Assembly: GCA_038328705.1 (NCBI GenBank) | Contig: JBBQMG010000168.1 | Location: 1-7,881, forward strand | DNA from: UBA668 sp038328705 | GTDB taxonomy: Bacteria > Actinomycetota > Acidimicrobiia > Acidimicrobiales > Ilumatobacteraceae | DNA length: 7,881 nucleotides | Direction of reading: 5' to 3' | In this document: piece after piece, positions 1 to 7,234 of the stretch | Layout: each line of letters starts with the position of its first letter | Numbering within the stretch: the stretch's first letter is position 1 | Position numbers and translations under genes: made by a program | Notes under the pieces: generated by a model | What the model was told of the DNA's origin: nothing | The model's database searches: none | The model's input: only the letters and a program-made list of their open reading frames with translations

Positions 1-2212
1 CCTGGTCACGCCCGCCGAGATCAAGGAGATGGTGCCGTTCATCAACGAGGACATTCTCCTCGGCGGCTACTACACACCCAGCGTGAGCGTGGTCGACTCG
101 CTCGCCACCGGTACCAAGATGCGCGAAGAGGCGATGGCTGCGGGCCTGAGGGTGTTCGCGAATACGGAAGTGCTCGACGTGGAAACGATCGACGGCCCGG
201 GCGGCCCGAAGGTCAGCGCCGTCGTCACCGACAAGGGCCGCATCGAGGCCGAGTACGTCGTGGTCGCCTGCGGCGTGTGGAGCCCGCGCATTGCCGCCAT
301 GGCCGGCGCCAACATCCCGCTGACGCCCGCCGTGCACCAGATGGCCGACGTGGGCCCCATCGACGTGCTCGTGGACAGCAACAAGGAACTCGCCTTCCCC
401 ATCGTGCGCGACATGGACACGTTCTGCTACGAGCGCCAGTCGGCCGGCTCGATGGAAGTGGGTAGCTACGCCCACCGCCCGATCCTGATGCGCGCCGACG
501 ACATTCCGTCGAACGCCGAGTCGGCCCTCACCCCCACCGAACTGCCCCTCACCTACGACGACTTCGATCCGCAGATGGAACAGGCCATCGACCTGATGGA
601 GATGCTCGGCGACGCCGAGATCAAGTACGCCATCAACGGCCTGCTGTCGCTGACGCCCGATGCCAACCCGGTGCTTGGCGAGACGCCGGAAGTGCGCAAC
701 CTGTGGAGCGCCGCTGCGGTGTGGATAAAAGAAGGGCCTGGCATCGCCCAGCTCGTCGCCGAGTGGATGACGTATGGATACCCGCACATGTGCGACCCGC
801 ACGGCAGCGACATCAGCCGCTTCTACCCGCACGAGAAGACCGAGTGGCACATCAACGCTCGGTGCAACGAGCACTTCAACAAGACCTACGGCATCGTTCA
901 CCCGCGTGAGCAGTGGGCCAGCCAGCGCGGCATTCGCCGCAGCCCGTTCTACACACGGGAAGAAGCGCTGGGCGCCACGTTCTTCGATGCTCGCGGCTGG
1001 GAGCGCCCGCAGTGGTTCTCCAGCAACGAGAAGCTGCAGGCGAAGTTCCCCGAAGCGTTCACGCCCCGCACCCACGAGTGGGATGCACGTTGGTGGAACC
1101 CGGTCACCAACGCCGAGCACCTGCAGATGCGGGAGAGCGTTGGCGTGGTCGACCTGACCGCGTTCAACGAGTTCGACTTCGAGGGCGAAGGCGTCGTCGA
1201 GTACCTCAACTACATGTGCGTCAACAGTGTCGACGTGGCCGTTGGCCGCAGCGTCTACACGCCGTTGCTCACCCAACACGGTGGCTTCCGTGGCGACCTC
1301 ACCATCCAGCGCCTGGGCCAGTTGCACTACCGAGTCATCACCGGCGCCTTCGATGGTGGTCGCGACAACTACTGGTTCAACAAGTACCGCCACGAGTTCA
1401 ACGAGCGCACCGGCAACTCGGTGACCTTCACCGACCGTTCGCAGGGCCTGTGCACGCTGGGTGTGTGGGGCCCGAACGCGGCCGCCACGCTGGCCAAGAT
1501 CGCCACCGATCACACCACCGCCGCGTACGACCTCAGCCAGGAGGGCTTCCAATACGGTGCCGTTCGCGAAGTACTGATTGCCGGCGTGCCATGCACGATG
1601 TTCCGCATCAGCTACGTCGGTGAGAACGGCTGGGAGATCTACACCAACATGGAGCACGGCCTCACCCTGTGGGACGCCGTCTTCGCCGCTGGTGAAGAGT
1701 TCGAGATCATCCCTGTTGGCATCGGTGTGTATGCCGTCACCGGTCGAATCGAGAAGGGCTACCGGCTGATGGGCGCCGAGCTGGAGAGCGAGTACAACCC
1801 GGTCGAGGCCGGCTTGAACCGCCCGAAGGTGAAGAGCGCGGACTTCATCGGCAAGGCGGCATATCTCGCCGCCCGCGAGGAAGCCCCGGCCGCGATCATG
1901 TGCACGCTCACCATGGATTCGCAGCAGTGCGCCGACGGGTACGACCGTTTCCCGACCGGTGGCAACGAGCCGATCCTCACCCTGGACGGCGAGCGCATTC
2001 TCGACGCCAAGGGCCGCGTCTCACGGGTCACCACCGCAGGGGCCGGTCCGTCGGTCGGCAAGTACATACTGCTGGCCTATCTGCCCCCGCAGCACGCCGT
2101 GGTCGGCACCAAGCTGCAGGTGATGTACATGAACGAGCTGTACCCCGTGACGGTCGATGTCGCCGGTGCCACACCGCTGTTCGACCCCACCGACGCTCGC
2201 ATGAAGAGCTGA
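1..2212 (+). CDS. Dimethylglycine/sarcosine dehydrogenase-like flavoprotein (FAD oxidoreductase-GcvT fusion), 5' partial
   Basis: The frame is open from the left edge (first full codon at base 2), so the ATG at 29 is internal and the N-terminus with the FAD-binding GxGxxG is outside the window. About 736 residues are visible; full family members have about 810-860. The order is: remainder of a DAO-type FAD domain (to about 780), a middle linker domain (about 785-1080), the GcvT N-terminal folate domain (about 1080-1740) and the GcvT C-terminal barrel (about 1880-2190). Landmarks are GLLSLTPDANPVLGE (638-682), HGGFRGDL with the conserved Asp codon at 1295, YVGENGWEIY (1613-1642) and NPVEAGL (1796-1816). 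Known family role: oxidative N-demethylation of dimethylglycine or sarcosine, with the one-carbon unit captured by tetrahydrofolate and electrons passed to ETF. The etfBA genes directly downstream fit this. Exact substrate cannot be decided. The usual flavin-side motif is replaced by VWIKEGPGIAQ (719-751), which suggests a distinct subfamily. Confidence 0.9.
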   Translation, partial: LVTPAEIKEMVPFINEDILLGGYYTPSVSVVDSLATGTKMREEAMAAGLRVFANTEVLDVETIDGPGGPKVSAVVTDKGRIEAEYVVVACGVWSPRIAAMAGANIPLTPAVHQMADVGPIDVLVDSNKELAFPIVRDMDTFCYERQSAGSMEVGSYAHRPILMRADDIPSNAESALTPTELPLTYDDFDPQMEQAIDLMEMLGDAEIKYAINGLLSLTPDANPVLGETPEVRNLWSAAAVWIKEGPGIAQLVAEWMTYGYPHMCDPHGSDISRFYPHEKTEWHINARCNEHFNKTYGIVHPREQWASQRGIRRSPFYTREEALGATFFDARGWERPQWFSSNEKLQAKFPEAFTPRTHEWDARWWNPVTNAEHLQMRESVGVVDLTAFNEFDFEGEGVVEYLNYMCVNSVDVAVGRSVYTPLLTQHGGFRGDLTIQRLGQLHYRVITGAFDGGRDNYWFNKYRHEFNERTGNSVTFTDRSQGLCTLGVWGPNAAATLAKIATDHTTAAYDLSQEGFQYGAVREVLIAGVPCTMFRISYVGENGWEIYTNMEHGLTLWDAVFAAGEEFEIIPVGIGVYAVTGRIEKGYRLMGAELESEYNPVEAGLNRPKVKSADFIGKAAYLAAREEAPAAIMCTLTMDSQQCADGYDRFPTGGNEPILTLDGERILDAKGRVSRVTTAGAGPSVGKYILLAYLPPQHAVVGTKLQVMYMNELYPVTVDVAGATPLFDPTDARMKS

Positions 2213-2214
2213 CG

Positions 2215-2982
2215 GTGAAGGTCCTCGTCTGCGTCAAGCGGGTGCCGGCACCCGGCGCCAAGATCAACATCACGGCCGACGGCTTGGCCATCGACACGGC
2301 CTACCTCGCGTTCACCACCAGCCCTCACGAGGAGTGCGCGGTCGAGGAAGCGGTGCAGCTGATCGAACGCCATGGTGGCGAATCGACGGTGCTCACACTT
2401 GGTCCCGCCGAAGCCGATGAACAGCTTCGTTACGCCGCCAGCATCGGTGTCAACAAGGCAGTGTTGCTGCCCATCGACTCGGCCGAGTGGGATCCGCAGC
2501 GCACCGCTGCCGCCATCACCTCAGCTATCCAAGGCATCGAGGCGACGGACGGGCCGTTCGACCTGATTCTCTTCGGCAACGAAAGCGCCGACGCCGGCAA
2601 CTTCCAGGTCGGTGTTCGAGTGGCACACGCTCTTGCACGTCCGATCGTCAACGGCATCAAGGGCATCGAGATCGACGACGACTCACTGAGGGCACGGCGG
2701 GAGAGCGACGCCGGCGTCGAGGTCTACTCGCTGACGATGCCGGCGGTATTGGGCGTGAAGGAGGGCATCAACCTGCCGCGCTACCCGACGCTGAAGGGCC
2801 GCCTCGGCTCCAAGAAGATCGAGGTCGGCCAGGTTGTGGCGGAGGCCATGCTGGGTGGACAACAGATGGTCAGCCTGGTGCAATCGTCCGAGCCGGCCAC
2901 CGCAACGATCATGCTGGGCAATGGCCCAGAGGCGGCCCCTGCGGTGGTCGACCTGTTGGAAGAACTGGGGATCCTCAAGTGA
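2215..2982 (+). CDS. etfB: Electron transfer flavoprotein beta subunit
   Basis: A 255-residue protein, the normal length for EtfB. It forms the soluble ETF heterodimer with EtfA and carries electrons from flavoprotein dehydrogenases towards the quinone pool. The start is GTG 2215, giving the typical N-terminus VKVLVCVKRVPAP; the frame stays open upstream to 1900, but that part overlaps the dehydrogenase gene and is not EtfB-like. Only 2 nt separate it from the upstream stop, with a weak GAAGAG (2203-2208) ribosome site, so translational coupling is likely. Visible motifs are the nucleotide-site region GNESADAGNFQVG (residues 121-133) and the EtfB signature VKEGINLPRYPTLKGRLGSKK region (residues 181-201), near-canonical. 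No disruption is seen. Its position right after the amine dehydrogenase implies a dedicated electron acceptor for that enzyme (inference). Confidence 0.96.
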   Translation: MKVLVCVKRVPAPGAKINITADGLAIDTAYLAFTTSPHEECAVEEAVQLIERHGGESTVLTLGPAEADEQLRYAASIGVNKAVLLPIDSAEWDPQRTAAAITSAIQGIEATDGPFDLILFGNESADAGNFQVGVRVAHALARPIVNGIKGIEIDDDSLRARRESDAGVEVYSLTMPAVLGVKEGINLPRYPTLKGRLGSKKIEVGQVVAEAMLGGQQMVSLVQSSEPATATIMLGNGPEAAPAVVDLLEELGILK

Positions 2983-3932
2983 CAGTGCTCGTCGTCGTCG
3001 AACATGATCGTGGCGCACTCAGCCCGGCATCGCTGGAGGCTCTCGCTGCCGCTCGCACCATCGACCCTGTGGTCCACGCGCTCACGCTTGGCGAAGCGGC
3101 CGACGGCCTCGCAACCGAACTGGGTACACATGGCGCCGCTGTGGTGCACCAGGTGCACCACGATCTGCTCTGCGACTTCGGACCCGAGGCGTGGGGCGAG
3201 TCGGTGGCGCAAGCCGTGCGTGCACTGCGGCCAACGTCCGCCCTTTCATGTGGCACGGACCGTGGCAACGAAGTGATGGCGCAGGCCGCTGCGCGTCTGG
3301 ATCTGCCGTTCGTGGCAAACGTGATCTCCGTGAGTGAGGCCGATGTGTGGGCCGTGACCCGCGTGCGCTGGGGTGGCTCGCTGCTCGAGTCATGCACATT
3401 GACTGCAGCCACCAAGCTGCTCACCGTCTCGCATCATGCGTTCGAGGCGAGCGAAAGCCCAGCCGCTGGTACCCCTTCGACACTCACCGTCGAACTGGAC
3501 CCGTCGCTCGCCAGAACGATCGTGACAGACCGCGTCGAACGCGCCGCTGGCGTCACCTTGGCCACGTCTGCGCTGGTCGTCGGTGGCGGGCGAGCGGTTG
3601 GTTCTGCCGAGGCGTTCGCGCCGCTGGAGGAACTGGCAGCGCTGCTGGGCGGCGTCGTTGGCTGCTCGCGCGCGGTGACCAACAATGGGTGGCGCAACCA
3701 CACCGACCAGGTCGGCCAGACGGGCACCCGCATCGCCCCTGACCTGTACATGGCCTGCGGAATCTCTGGCGCCATCCAGCACTGGGTGGGTGCCATGGCG
3801 TCGAAGAAGATCCTTGCGATAAACACCGACCCGGAAGCCAATATGGTGAGCAAGGCCGACTACGCAGTGATCGGCGATCTCCACAAGGTCATTCCCGCGA
3901 TCACGGCCGAGATCCTGCGCCGTCGCGGCTGA
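2979..3932 (+). CDS. etfA: Electron transfer flavoprotein alpha subunit
   Basis: A 317-residue EtfA, normal length. GTG 2979 overlaps the etfB stop by 4 nt (GTGA), and GGGGA at 2967-2971 sits 7 nt upstream as ribosome site; both fix the start. The N-terminal half is a diverged ETF domain starting TVLVVVEHD. The C-terminal half is the FAD-binding domain, with GGGRAVGSAEAF (residues 202-213), SRAVTNNGW, QVGQTG (244-249), GISGAIQH (261-268), INTDPEA (281-287) and ADYAVIGDL (293-301). These are the residues that surround FAD in known ETFs. SRAVTNNGW replaces the commoner SRAAVDAGW; I believe this type occurs in ETFs tied to amine catabolism, from memory only. It ends in a hairpin that probably terminates the operon. 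Confidence 0.96.
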   Translation: MTVLVVVEHDRGALSPASLEALAAARTIDPVVHALTLGEAADGLATELGTHGAAVVHQVHHDLLCDFGPEAWGESVAQAVRALRPTSALSCGTDRGNEVMAQAAARLDLPFVANVISVSEADVWAVTRVRWGGSLLESCTLTAATKLLTVSHHAFEASESPAAGTPSTLTVELDPSLARTIVTDRVERAAGVTLATSALVVGGGRAVGSAEAFAPLEELAALLGGVVGCSRAVTNNGWRNHTDQVGQTGTRIAPDLYMACGISGAIQHWVGAMASKKILAINTDPEANMVSKADYAVIGDLHKVIPAITAEILRRRG

Positions 3933-3944
3933 AGACAGCCGCGA
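3923..3944 (+). terminator. Hairpin over the etfA stop codon, probable operon terminator
   Basis: TCGCGGCT (3923-3930) and AGCCGCGA (3937-3944) form a perfect 8-bp stem with the 6-nt loop GAAGAC. The etfA TGA (3930-3932) lies at the top of the left arm. No U-tract follows (next bases GTTCCC), which is common for terminators in high-GC actinobacteria but leaves termination unproven. It separates the dehydrogenase-etf operon from the next gene. Confidence 0.6.
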
Positions 3945-3963
3945 GTTCCCAACCAGCGCGCAA

Positions 3964-3969
3964 TAGGCT
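3964..3969 (+). promoter_or_regulatory. Possible -10 element (TAGGCT) for a leaderless transcript
   Basis: TAGGCT matches the actinobacterial TANNNT -10 consensus and ends 6 nt before the ATG at 3976, the spacing expected if transcription begins at the start codon. The start has no clear Shine-Dalgarno sequence (bases before it are CTCGGCGA), and a terminator-like hairpin lies just upstream, both consistent with a leaderless gene. No convincing -35 box is visible. A six-base match of this kind can arise by chance. Confidence 0.35.
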
Positions 3970-3975
3970 CGGCGA

Positions 3976-4974
3976 ATGGGAAACAACGAGTCGCTGCCGC
4001 CTCCGCCTCCGCCGCCCCCCGTGCAGCCGCCCGTTCCACCGGCCCCCCCACTTGGCCCCCCTGCGTATCAGCCGCCTCCGCCGCCCGGCTACAACCCGCC
4101 GACCACTCAGAATCCGACGACTCAGTTCCCCGCCACTCAGCGGTTTCCGCCCACCCAAGCCTTTCCGGGTGGGCCCCCTGGCGGCTTCCCGCCGAACGGC
4201 TCCACGGGCTTCGAGCAGTCCCCTGAGCCGCCGAAGAAGAAGACCGGGCTGATGACTGCCGGCGGCCTGGTGGCAATTGCGGCCGTCGTCGCGGTAGTGC
4301 TGGTGCTGACAGGCCGCGACGACGACAAGACCATTGCCCCGGAGTTCACCCCGGCGAGCACGGTCTTCGTATCGATCCCTGAGATCACGCTTGCGCCCCT
4401 CGACACCTCGGTCGTCACCCTCCCGGTCATCACCGAGCCGGTGGTCACGGAACCGGCTACGACTGTCCCGTCTGCCACCGGCCCTGTCGTGGTGTCCACC
4501 ATCGTCTCGGGTGGCGAGATCACCGACGGTGTTGGTGTCTTCAAGATCGTGCTGCCCGACGGCCTTGCCGTCGATACGGCGCCGATCACCACGAAGGACA
4601 ACTTCGTGCTTCCATCTGTGGCGGGCGCGGTCGACCTGCAGGCCTTCTACCAAGACGACGTCACGCCCGGATTCACATCGATAGTGGTTCGCGAGGATGT
4701 GCAGAGCACACCGGCGGAGGTATTGACGTTCCTCGAGCCCGGTGCCGGCATTTGCGCGGGTCGCGAGCAGGTCGACGCCTACCCGACGGCAATCGGCAGC
4801 AGCATCCTGCTCGAACTCGATGGATGCGGTGATGGCACCGCTGCCAAGGTGATCCTCGTTGCTGCGATCGAAGGAAGCACTTCCATCATTGCGCTGTACG
4901 TGCAGGGGCCCGGTACGTCGGCCGAACTGCTGCTGCAGGCACAGATGGTCTTCGAGTCCATTCGTCTGCTCTGA
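3976..4974 (+). CDS. Proline-rich single-pass membrane protein, function unknown
   Basis: A 332-residue protein I do not recognise. Residues 1-88 are a low-complexity, presumably cytoplasmic tail, with a run of 8 prolines at residues 8-15, further Pro clusters to 37, then a degenerate TQ/FP repeat (TTQNPTTQFPATQRFPPTQ, 43-61). KKK (87-89) precedes one transmembrane helix (about 91-112), and the charged RDDDK follows it. Residues 120-175 are a Thr/Val/Pro-rich stalk with VTEP-like repeats. Residues 183-332 look like a compact exported domain with alternating strands, beginning VGVFKIVLPDGLAVD and ending in a helix (SAELLLQAQMVFESIRLL), with only two cysteines (260, 284) that could pair. This outline recalls small PsbP/lipoprotein-like extracellular domains of actinobacteria, but that is a guess. 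ATG 3976 is the first start after the etfA hairpin. The permease begins 13 nt after its stop, so the two are probably cotranscribed. Confidence 0.85.
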   Translation: MGNNESLPPPPPPPPVQPPVPPAPPLGPPAYQPPPPPGYNPPTTQNPTTQFPATQRFPPTQAFPGGPPGGFPPNGSTGFEQSPEPPKKKTGLMTAGGLVAIAAVVAVVLVLTGRDDDKTIAPEFTPASTVFVSIPEITLAPLDTSVVTLPVITEPVVTEPATTVPSATGPVVVSTIVSGGEITDGVGVFKIVLPDGLAVDTAPITTKDNFVLPSVAGAVDLQAFYQDDVTPGFTSIVVREDVQSTPAEVLTFLEPGAGICAGREQVDAYPTAIGSSILLELDGCGDGTAAKVILVAAIEGSTSIIALYVQGPGTSAELLLQAQMVFESIRLL

Positions 4975-4976
4975 GG
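4973..4976 (+). promoter_or_regulatory. Ribosome binding site deciding the permease start
   Basis: GAGG overlaps the TGA stop (4972-4974) of the upstream membrane-protein gene and lies 11 nt before ATG 4988. It favours that start over the internal Met at residue 17 (5036) and points to coupled translation. Confidence 0.55.
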
Positions 4977-4987
4977 CGACCGAGCAC

Positions 4988-6277
4988 ATGAACAATCCGA
5001 GGCTGCGTAGCGACGGCCCGGCGCTTCGCCGCGACATGGCGCTGGCGACGCGGGGGCTGTTCGTCGGGCTCGCGTTGCTGATGCTGGCCGGCGGCCTGTT
5101 CGGGACGCTGCTGGGTGTTCGATCCGAGCGCGCCGGGCTGCCCACAGCAGTCAGCAGCCTCATCGCCGCCAGCTACTACGCGGGCTTCCTGATCGGATCG
5201 CGCCTGACGCTGACGGCGCTGACGAGGGTCGGGCACATCCGGGTGTACGCAGCTTTGGCCTCGTTGTTGTCGGCTGCCATGATCGGGGTCGGCATCACCA
5301 ACAACGCGGCCGATTGGGCGTTGCTGCGACTGGTGACAGGGCTGTGCACTGCTGGCCTGTACGTCATCGCCGAGTCGTGGCTCAACGACCTTGCTACGAA
5401 TGAAAATCGGGGAAGGCTGCTCGCCGTCTATGGCGTCGTCACGATCGCCTTCTTCGGCATAGGACAGGTGCTGCTGTTCAACTTCGACCCGATCGCGGTG
5501 ACGGGCTTCGCTGTCGCCGCCATCATCACCTCGTTGGCGGTTGCCCCGGTGGCACTCTCCGAGGAAGCGCTGGCGCCGAACCTGCTGGAAGCGGAGCACA
5601 TCTCACTGCGAGAGTTGGCGAGACTGGTGCCAACCGGAGTGTTCTCCTGCCTGCTGGTAGGCCTGGCGCACGGCGCGTTGAACGGCATGGCTGCGATCTA
5701 CGCAACGCGGGTTGGTTTCAGCCCAGGGCACGTCGGTCTGTTCGTCGCCCTCCCCAGTCTTGGTGGTGTCTTACTGCAATGGCCGATCTCGGCGGCCAGC
5801 GACGACATCGATCGGCGGGCCGTTGGCGTCGTCGCCGCACTGGGGGCAGCTGCTGTTTCCGCGCTCCTGCTGTTGGACTCGCCGAACAAGACAATGGCCT
5901 TCGTGTTGATCTGTTTGCTCGGCGGCTTCAGCTATCCGCTGTACTCGATTGCCGGCGCGTACACCAACGACTGGATCGAGCCCGAGCACCTCAATGCCGC
6001 AGCCTCGCAGCTGGTGACGCTGTACGGAGTTGGGGCTGTCGTCGGCCCGTTCGTCGCCGCCGGCAGTATGGTCGCCTTCGGTCCTACAGGGTTCTATTGG
6101 GCCCTCATCGGGCTGCACCTCGTGGTGGCGACGTTCTTCCTCTACCGAATGCTGGCATGGCGGGCACCGCTGGTGAAACGACCCTGGAGTGAAGTGTCCG
6201 TGCCGGCACGAGCGTTCTTCGTGCCTGCCACCATTATCGCCATGGGTCGCCGCCGCCGCCGCCGGAGAGTCACCTGA
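4988..6277 (+). CDS. Major facilitator superfamily transporter, YcaD-like
   Basis: A 429-residue integral membrane protein with about 12 hydrophobic helices in two six-helix halves. The helix 2-3 loop has GSRLTLTALTRVGHIRVYA (residues 70-88), matching the GyrxxPrxixRVGHIRxFA pattern of YcaD-type permeases. ESWLNDLATNENRGRLLAVYG (129-149) is the other family hallmark, and SDDIDRR (271-277) is the matching loop of the second half. The substrate is unknown for this family, which is expected to act as a secondary transporter in the cytoplasmic membrane. The start was chosen from the GAGG site at 4973-4976. The tail is unusual: residues 421-427 are seven arginines, encoded by five CGC codons in tandem, then CGG and AGA, just before VT and the stop. 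It sits between the proline-rich membrane protein (13 nt upstream) and a small ORF with a methyltransferase gene; none of these reveals a substrate. Confidence 0.93.
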   Translation: MNNPRLRSDGPALRRDMALATRGLFVGLALLMLAGGLFGTLLGVRSERAGLPTAVSSLIAASYYAGFLIGSRLTLTALTRVGHIRVYAALASLLSAAMIGVGITNNAADWALLRLVTGLCTAGLYVIAESWLNDLATNENRGRLLAVYGVVTIAFFGIGQVLLFNFDPIAVTGFAVAAIITSLAVAPVALSEEALAPNLLEAEHISLRELARLVPTGVFSCLLVGLAHGALNGMAAIYATRVGFSPGHVGLFVALPSLGGVLLQWPISAASDDIDRRAVGVVAALGAAAVSALLLLDSPNKTMAFVLICLLGGFSYPLYSIAGAYTNDWIEPEHLNAAASQLVTLYGVGAVVGPFVAAGSMVAFGPTGFYWALIGLHLVVATFFLYRMLAWRAPLVKRPWSEVSVPARAFFVPATIIAMGRRRRRRRVT

Positions 6278-6330
6278 GTCGGCGAACGCTTGCCAGCCCG
6301 AGCCATGAAAACCGACACTTCGACGACCAG

Positions 6331-6549
6331 GTGGCGCTGGGCGATCTGGGGCCGATCGTCGGAGAGGCCAGCGTGTATCCAGCGGCTTTCGACAGGTGCG
6401 AGACCGTGGTTCTGAAGGATGGTGAGGGCTCACTCGTCATGGGCACCAAGATCCACCAGGTCGTTAGCATCGACCGCAGAGTGGAGCTGACAGTCCCTGA
6501 CCGATGCCGAGGCGGCCCCGAAATGACTGTCAGCGCAGTTCCGGACTAG
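6331..6549 (+). CDS. Possible small protein of 72 residues, unrecognised
   Basis: A short open frame from GTG 6331 to TAG 6547-6549. Support: first codon positions are rich in G and about 70% of third positions are G/C, as in the neighbouring genes, and its stop codon overlaps the ribosome site of the methyltransferase gene 10 nt downstream, a typical operon junction. Against it: no ribosome site precedes GTG 6331, and I know no homologous family. An alternative start, ATG 6439, has GGTGAGGG (6421-6428) 10 nt upstream and would give only 36 residues. The frame is also open further upstream, back to 6193 inside the permease gene. The protein has no membrane segment and contains several Asp/Val-rich stretches and two Cys residues. 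It may be a real small protein, or the remnant of a longer gene. Confidence 0.45.
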   Translation: MALGDLGPIVGEASVYPAAFDRCETVVLKDGEGSLVMGTKIHQVVSIDRRVELTVPDRCRGGPEMTVSAVPD

Positions 6550-6552
6550 GAA
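6548..6552 (+). promoter_or_regulatory. Ribosome binding site of the methyltransferase gene
   Basis: AGGAA lies 7 nt before GTG 6560 and fixes that start. A nearby ATG at 6552 is in a different frame. The site overlaps the TAG stop of the small ORF, so the two would be coupled if that ORF is translated. Confidence 0.6.
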
Positions 6553-6559
6553 TGAACCA

Positions 6560-7234
6560 GTGACAGACCCACACGACCTGTTCCCGACGGGGTTCTTCGC
6601 ACGCACCGACGAGTCGGCCGACGACCAGTTCTACGTGCCTGATCGGCTCGTCACGCACATCGACGACCGAGCGATCGCTGCCGTCGGCACCCTGTATCGA
6701 CACCTCGGCCTCACTGGGTCCGTGCTCGACGTGATGTCGTCGTGGGTGTCGCACTTCCTCGACCGGCCCGACGAGCTGGTCGTGCTCGGCATGAACGGCC
6801 GTGAGCTCGGTGCCAACACCATGGCGCACACCGCGGTCGTCCACGACCTCAACGTCGACCCGGTGATGCCGTTTCCGGACGACCGTTTCGACGCCATCAC
6901 GTGCTGCGTGTCGATCGACTACCTGGTGCGGCCCATCGCAGTCCTGAGCGACGCCGCGCGTGTCGTGCGTCCGGGGGGCGTCGTGGTGTGCACCTTCTCG
7001 AACCGGTGCTTCCCGACCAAGGTCGTCCAGGGTTGGCTGCGCCTCGACGACGAGTCGCGCGTCGCCGTGGTCGCCGAGTACTTCCGCCTCACCGACGCTT
7101 ACGACGAGGTGTTCACGGCGATGTGCACGCCACCGAACACATCGGGCGACCCGCTCTACGCCGTGTGGGCCACGGTCCGTTCGGAAATCGACAGCGACGA
7201 CCGCAGTATGTACGGTGCTGTCGACGGCACATAA
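6560..7234 (+). CDS. Class I SAM-dependent methyltransferase-like protein
   Basis: A 224-residue soluble protein starting at GTG 6560, preceded by AGGAA. The N-terminus has FFARTDESADDQFYVPDRL (residues 12-30) and VTHIDDRAIAAV, matching a conserved but poorly characterised family found in bacteria and plants. The position of motif I holds VLDVMSSWVSHF (55-66), not the usual glycine-rich VLDxGxGxG loop; family members share this (LDLMSSW or LDLCSSW), so it is not decay. The rest of a Rossmann methyltransferase is present: HDLN (95-98) at the end of strand 4, FDAITCCVSIDYL (110-122), VRPGGVVV (136-143) and the family motif SNRCFPTK (147-154), then an Arg/Asp-rich helix. The substrate is unknown, and whether it binds SAM in the standard way cannot be told. 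It is probably last in the unit that starts at 3976. Confidence 0.87.
   Translation: MTDPHDLFPTGFFARTDESADDQFYVPDRLVTHIDDRAIAAVGTLYRHLGLTGSVLDVMSSWVSHFLDRPDELVVLGMNGRELGANTMAHTAVVHDLNVDPVMPFPDDRFDAITCCVSIDYLVRPIAVLSDAARVVRPGGVVVCTFSNRCFPTKVVQGWLRLDDESRVAVVAEYFRLTDAYDEVFTAMCTPPNTSGDPLYAVWATVRSEIDSDDRSMYGAVDGT

Noticed and set aside
1900..2214. N-terminal extension of EtfB
   Set aside because: Overlaps the dehydrogenase coding sequence in another frame and does not resemble EtfB; similarity begins exactly at GTG 2215.
2487..2978. N-terminal extension of EtfA
   Set aside because: Arg/Gly-rich out-of-frame reading of etfB; the EtfA N-terminus begins at GTG 2979 with a ribosome site.
3901..5163. 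420-residue minus-strand open frame
   Set aside because: Runs opposite the proline-rich protein gene; composition is Arg/Gly/His-rich low complexity, as expected for the antisense of GC-rich coding DNA. The + strand frames have recognisable structure (TM helix, operon spacing).
6305..6415. 36-codon frame from ATG 6305
   Set aside because: Trp/Arg-rich translation without coding bias; the overlapping frame ending at 6549 has the better codon-position signal.
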